From: Cyanobacteria bacterium UBA5018
Lineage (GTDB): Bacteria > Cyanobacteriota > Cyanobacteriia > PCC-6307 > Cyanobiaceae
Direction of reading: 5' to 3'
Length of the DNA stretch: 17,297 bases
NCBI GenBank assembly: GCA_002396505.1
Contig: DGYA01000102.1
Coordinates: 620 to 17,916, forward strand
Below, piece by piece: positions 16,295-17,297 of the stretch; position 1 is the stretch's first letter; the number at the start of each line of letters is the position of its first letter. Position numbers and translations under genes: made by a program. Under the pieces are notes generated by a model. The model saw nothing but the letters and a program-made list of their open reading frames with translations. It was not told where the DNA came from and searched no databases.

Positions 16295-17297
16295 ATGACC
16301 ACCACTCTCCAGCAGCGCTCCGGCGCTAACAGCTGGCAGCAATTTTGTGAGTGGATCACCTCCACCAACAACCGCCTCTATGTGGGCTGGTTTGGTGTGC
16401 TGATGATCCCCTGCCTCCTGGCTGCCACCATCTGCTTCATCGTGGCTTTCATCGCCGCGCCCCCCGTCGACATCGACGGCATCCGTGAGCCCGTGGCCGG
16501 CTCCCTGATGTACGGCAACAACATCATCTCTGGTGCTGTTGTTCCTTCCAGCAATGCCATCGGCCTGCACTTCTACCCCATCTGGGAAGCCGCCAGCCTC
16601 GACGAGTGGCTGTACAACGGTGGCCCTTTCCAACTGGTGGTGTTCCACTTCCTGATCGGCATCTATGCCTACATGGGTCGTGAGTGGGAACTGAGCTATC
16701 GCCTGGGCATGCGTCCCTGGATCTGTGTGGCCTACAGCGCTCCTGTTGCCGCAGCCAGCGCAGTGTTCCTGGTCTACCCCTTCGGTCAGGGTTCCTTCTC
16801 TGACGCCATGCCCCTGGGCATCTCTGGCACCTTCAACTACATGTTGGTGTTCCAGGCTGAGCACAACATCCTGATGCACCCCTTCCATATGTTGGGTGTG
16901 GCCGGTGTGTTCGGTGGCAGTCTGTTCTCCGCCATGCACGGCTCCCTGGTTACCTCCAGCCTCGTTCGGGAAACCACCGAAGCTGAGTCCCAGAACTACG
17001 GCTACAAGTTTGGTCAAGAGGAAGAGACCTACAACATCGTGGCTGCCCACGGTTACTTCGGTCGCCTGATCTTCCAATACGCCTCCTTTAACAACAGCCG
17101 TTCCCTCCACTTCTTCCTGGCCGCCTGGCCTGTGGTTGGCATCTGGTTCACCGCCCTGGGCGTCAGCACCATGGCCTTCAACCTGAATGGCTTCAACTTC
17201 AACCAGTCGATCCTCGACGGCCAAGGCCGTGTGATCAACACTTGGGCAGACGTGCTCAACCGCGCTGGCCTGGGCATGGAAGTGATGCACGAGCGCA
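16295..17297 (+). CDS. psbA: Photosystem II reaction-centre protein D1 (partial, 3' end outside window)
   Basis: D1 binds P680, pheophytin, QB and the oxygen-evolving manganese cluster in the thylakoid membrane. The frame is open from the ATG to the right edge, covering 334 of roughly 359 residues and ending at VMHER. The redox-active Tyr161 and cluster ligand Asp170 sit in YPFGQGSFSD. His190 and His198 lie in FQAEHNILMHPFHM. His332 and Glu333 are the last ligands in view. Residue 130 is Glu (MGREWE), as in high-light D1 forms, rather than Gln as in the low-light form of Synechococcus elongatus. Codon choice is strongly biased to C-ending codons, as expected for a very highly expressed gene. 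Its leader carries paired hairpins. The C-terminal processing site lies outside the window. Confidence 0.98.
   Translation, partial: MTTTLQQRSGANSWQQFCEWITSTNNRLYVGWFGVLMIPCLLAATICFIVAFIAAPPVDIDGIREPVAGSLMYGNNIISGAVVPSSNAIGLHFYPIWEAASLDEWLYNGGPFQLVVFHFLIGIYAYMGREWELSYRLGMRPWICVAYSAPVAAASAVFLVYPFGQGSFSDAMPLGISGTFNYMLVFQAEHNILMHPFHMLGVAGVFGGSLFSAMHGSLVTSSLVRETTEAESQNYGYKFGQEEETYNIVAAHGYFGRLIFQYASFNNSRSLHFFLAAWPVVGIWFTALGVSTMAFNLNGFNFNQSILDGQGRVINTWADVLNRAGLGMEVMHER

Noticed and set aside
16280..17290. Minus-strand open frame (336 codons) opposite psbA
   Set aside because: psbA on the plus strand is unmistakable; the antisense frame is a shadow of its codon bias.

Overview
The window is GC-rich chromosomal DNA from an alpha-cyanobacterium, most likely a Cyanobium- or Synechococcus-like picocyanobacterium. 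The strongest indications are psbA (D1 protein) running off the right edge, a CP12 of the short type that lacks the N-terminal cysteine pair, a magnesium-type HemB, and a DUF2301 membrane protein. As I recall it, the order mutS2, obgE, CP12, glutathionyl transferase, aspartoacylase-like gene, psbA is a familiar picocyanobacterial neighbourhood. Assignment to genus is inference, since no rRNA gene is present.

Positions 1-1239 form an accessory scar. They hold an AT-richer stretch, a 59-bp element that recurs at 7314-7372, and a degraded DDE integrase/transposase (549-1070) that has lost the middle of its catalytic core. From about 1240 on, the DNA is densely coded: a membrane-anchored thioredoxin-like gene (minus) is divergent from a plus-strand run of dnaJ-like J-protein, hemB, a VOC-family gene and mutS2 (2048-7296). 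The VOC stop and mutS2 start overlap. MutS2 carries an unusual low-complexity insertion of about 60 residues just before its Walker B motif.

Between mutS2 and obgE lie the second 59-bp element and a solitary MalK/UgpC/GgtA-type ABC ATPase (minus). obgE (plus) and cp12 (minus) converge on a strong hairpin. A minus-strand three-gene set follows, read from 14081 down to 10415: glutathionyl-hydroquinone reductase-like GST, DUF2301 membrane protein, and Uup-like ABC-F ATPase. Each start overlaps the previous stop, which suggests translational coupling. Divergent from the GST is an aspartoacylase-like gene (plus). Two small exported proteins on the minus strand, one a lipoprotein, precede psbA, which starts at 16295. 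The psbA leader contains two near-identical hairpins, and the encoded D1 has Glu130.

Most of the window is housekeeping: tetrapyrrole synthesis (HemB), chaperone, ribosome-linked GTPase and ATPases (Obg, ABC-F, MutS2), Calvin-cycle redox control (CP12) and photosystem II (D1). I found no CRISPR array, tRNA, rRNA, phage module or recognisable defence system. The most unusual items are the MutS2 insertion, the duplicated 59-bp element, the altered G4 motif of Obg and the paired hairpins before psbA.
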